From Caldilineaceae bacterium (GTDB lineage: Bacteria > Chloroflexota > Anaerolineae > Caldilineales > Caldilineaceae): a stretch of 6,550 nt of DNA. The notes under the pieces were generated by a model. The model did no database searches and had not been told where the DNA came from. It saw only the letters and a list, made by a program, of their open reading frames with translations. Below, piece by piece: positions 5,613-6,550 of the stretch. Within the stretch, counting starts at the first letter, position 1. Each line of letters opens with the position of its first letter. The stretch spans positions 1-6,550 of the forward strand of contig JACSRH010000194.1 in the NCBI GenBank assembly GCA_014879855.1. The letters are read 5' to 3'. Made by a program: the position numbers and the translations under genes.

Positions 5613-6404
5613 ATGAATCGCAACCAGGGACAAAATGGCGCCGCGCCGGTGATCGCTATCGACGACGTCACCAAAACCTACCAGATGGGCGAGGTCGCCG
5701 TGCATGCGCTGCGCGGGGTCTCGCTGGCGGTGCAGGCGGGCGAATATGTCGCCATCATCGGCGCCAGCGGCTCCGGCAAGAGCACGCTCATGAACATCAT
5801 CGGTCTGCTCGACCGGCCCACGACCGGCAGCTACGCCATCCGCGGCCAGGAGGTCAGCCAGATCGGCAAGAGCGCGCAGGCCGACATCCGCAACCAGGAG
5901 ATCGGCTTTGTCTTTCAGCGCTTCAACCTGCTGGCGCGCACCTCCGCGCAGCGCCAGGTGGAGCTGCCGCTCTTCTACGCCGGCGTCACCGGCGCGGCGG
6001 CCAAACAACGTGCGCTGGATGCACTGACGCGCGTCGGCCTGGGCGACCGCGTCGACCACCGGCCCGACCAGCTCTCCGGCGGCCAGCAGCAGCGCGTGGC
6101 GATCGCACGCGCGTTGGTCACACAGCCCAGCCTGCTGCTAGCGGACGAGCCGACCGGTGCGCTCGACAGCAAAACGACGCTGGAGCTTCTCGACCTCTTC
6201 GACGAACTGCACGCACAGGGGCTGACGCTGGTCGTCGTCACCCATGAACACAGCGTGGCCGAACGCGCCGCGCGCGTGATCACGGTCAGCGACGGCGCGG
6301 TGATCAGTGATGTACACACCCGGCCTGCAACACGGCCTGAACGACGGCCCGAAGCGCGGCCAGAAACTCAAATCACGACAGCGGTGCAGGAGGCGCCACT
6401 ATGA
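5613..6404 (+). CDS. MacB/LolD-type ABC transporter ATP-binding protein
   Basis: A 263-residue ABC ATPase of the MacB/LolD/FtsE-like class that powers export or envelope remodelling rather than uptake. It has Walker A GASGSGKST (50-58), Q-loop Gln102 in FVFQRFNLL, signature LSGGQQQRVAIARA (154-167), Walker B LLLADEP (174-180, Glu179 catalytic), D-loop ALDS and H-loop His211, so it should hydrolyse ATP. After the Q-loop the usual SALENV-like stretch reads SAQRQV, a mild departure. About 30 residues beyond the core form a Pro/Arg-rich tail with a four-fold tetrapeptide repeat (RPAT, RPER, RPEA, RPET). The start is the ATG with an AAGGAG upstream. The reading frame also extends upstream to a GTG at 5493, but those 40 residues look non-coding. 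The stop overlaps the permease ATG (ATGA, 6401-6404), so the two are one transporter. Divergent orientation from the two-component genes suggests regulation by them. The substrate is unknown. Confidence 0.93.
   Translation: MNRNQGQNGAAPVIAIDDVTKTYQMGEVAVHALRGVSLAVQAGEYVAIIGASGSGKSTLMNIIGLLDRPTTGSYAIRGQEVSQIGKSAQADIRNQEIGFVFQRFNLLARTSAQRQVELPLFYAGVTGAAAKQRALDALTRVGLGDRVDHRPDQLSGGQQQRVAIARALVTQPSLLLADEPTGALDSKTTLELLDLFDELHAQGLTLVVVTHEHSVAERAARVITVSDGAVISDVHTRPATRPERRPEARPETQITTAVQEAPL
6321..6368 (+). repeat. 12-bp tandem repeat x4 in the ABC ATPase tail
   Basis: Four in-frame 12-bp units, each starting CGGCC: CGGCCTGCAACA, CGGCCTGAACGA, CGGCCCGAAGCG, CGGCCAGAAACT. They encode RPAT-RPER-RPEA-RPET. 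The unit length is a multiple of three, so copy-number change would lengthen or shorten the tail without breaking the frame. Confidence 0.75.
6388..6393 (+). promoter_or_regulatory. Ribosome binding site of the permease
   Basis: A perfect AGGAGG sits 7 nt before the permease ATG at 6401, inside the end of the ATPase gene. It supports this start and indicates strong independent initiation in addition to the ATGA overlap. Confidence 0.75.
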
Positions 6405-6550
6405 GAATGTTCCGTTATTTCGGTGTGGCGCTGGGCAACATTAGCGTCAACAAGATGCGCTCGCTGCTGACGATGCTGGGCATCATCATCGGCGTGGCCG
6501 CGGTGCTGACCACGCTGGGCATTGCCTCGGGCGCGGCCAACAGCATCACC
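6401..6550 (+). CDS. MacB-type ABC transporter permease, N-terminal part (runs off right edge)
   Basis: The first 50 codons of a membrane permease. The start has a strong AGGAGG and overlaps the ATPase stop by 4 bp. The translation carries the MacB/FtsX-like N-terminal signature: a short amphipathic lead, then NKMRSLLTMLGIIIGVAAVLTTLGIASGA, where the segment from about residue 22 to 45 is the first membrane helix. Family members are roughly 400 residues with this first helix, a large extracytoplasmic MacB_PCD domain and a C-terminal FtsX block of three helices; all of that lies beyond the window. It should form the membrane half of the transporter with the preceding ATPase. Whether a separate membrane-fusion protein follows cannot be seen. 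Substrates of the wider family include peptides, antibiotics and lipoproteins; none can be assigned here. Confidence 0.88.
   Translation, partial: MRMFRYFGVALGNISVNKMRSLLTMLGIIIGVAAVLTTLGIASGAANSIT

Overview
The window looks like GC-rich bacterial chromosome, most probably from Chloroflexota (an Anaerolineae/Caldilinea-type lineage). That is an inference from three things: the very large GT39-like membrane glycosyltransferase with an exported repeat domain, the style of the NarL/DesK-type two-component pair, and a composite short-repeat tract of a kind I associate with Chloroflexota and cyanobacteria. No rRNA, tRNA, CRISPR array, transposase or phage gene is visible.

Layout. A divergent promoter region (about 5411-5612) separates two transcription units. 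Leftward (minus strand), in transcription order: a DesK/NarX-type membrane histidine kinase (5410-4034), a NarL/LuxR-type response regulator overlapping it by 4 bp (4037-3387), a 982-residue GT39/PMT-like membrane glycosyltransferase (3344-396), and the first 130 codons of an M42-family metallo-aminopeptidase (392 to the left edge). Rightward (plus strand): a MacB/LolD-type ABC ATPase (5613-6404) and, overlapping it by 4 bp, the first 50 codons of a MacB-type permease (6401 to the right edge).

How the genes may work together. Two-component systems of this class often sit beside an ABC exporter of the MacB/LolD type that they control in response to envelope stress, antibiotics or peptides. Here the shared intergenic region carries two nearly identical 12-bp palindromes 22 bp apart, about two helical turns. 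They could bind the neighbouring response regulator or an unlinked TetR-type repressor. The glycosyltransferase and peptidase follow on the same strand with gaps of 42 and 3 bp, so they may be co-transcribed, although the first gap also carries its own -10-like hexamer.

The most unusual feature is inside the glycosyltransferase gene. Three kinds of short repeat are joined end to end: a 22-bp block, eight copies of an 8-bp unit and six copies of a 7-bp unit. All are read in frame as a charged cytoplasmic loop. Because 8 bp is not a multiple of three, loss or gain of a unit would frameshift the gene, so it is a possible phase-variation locus. I found no clear evidence of a wholly new multi-gene system. 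The repeat-invaded glycosyltransferase and the paired operator are the items most worth following up.
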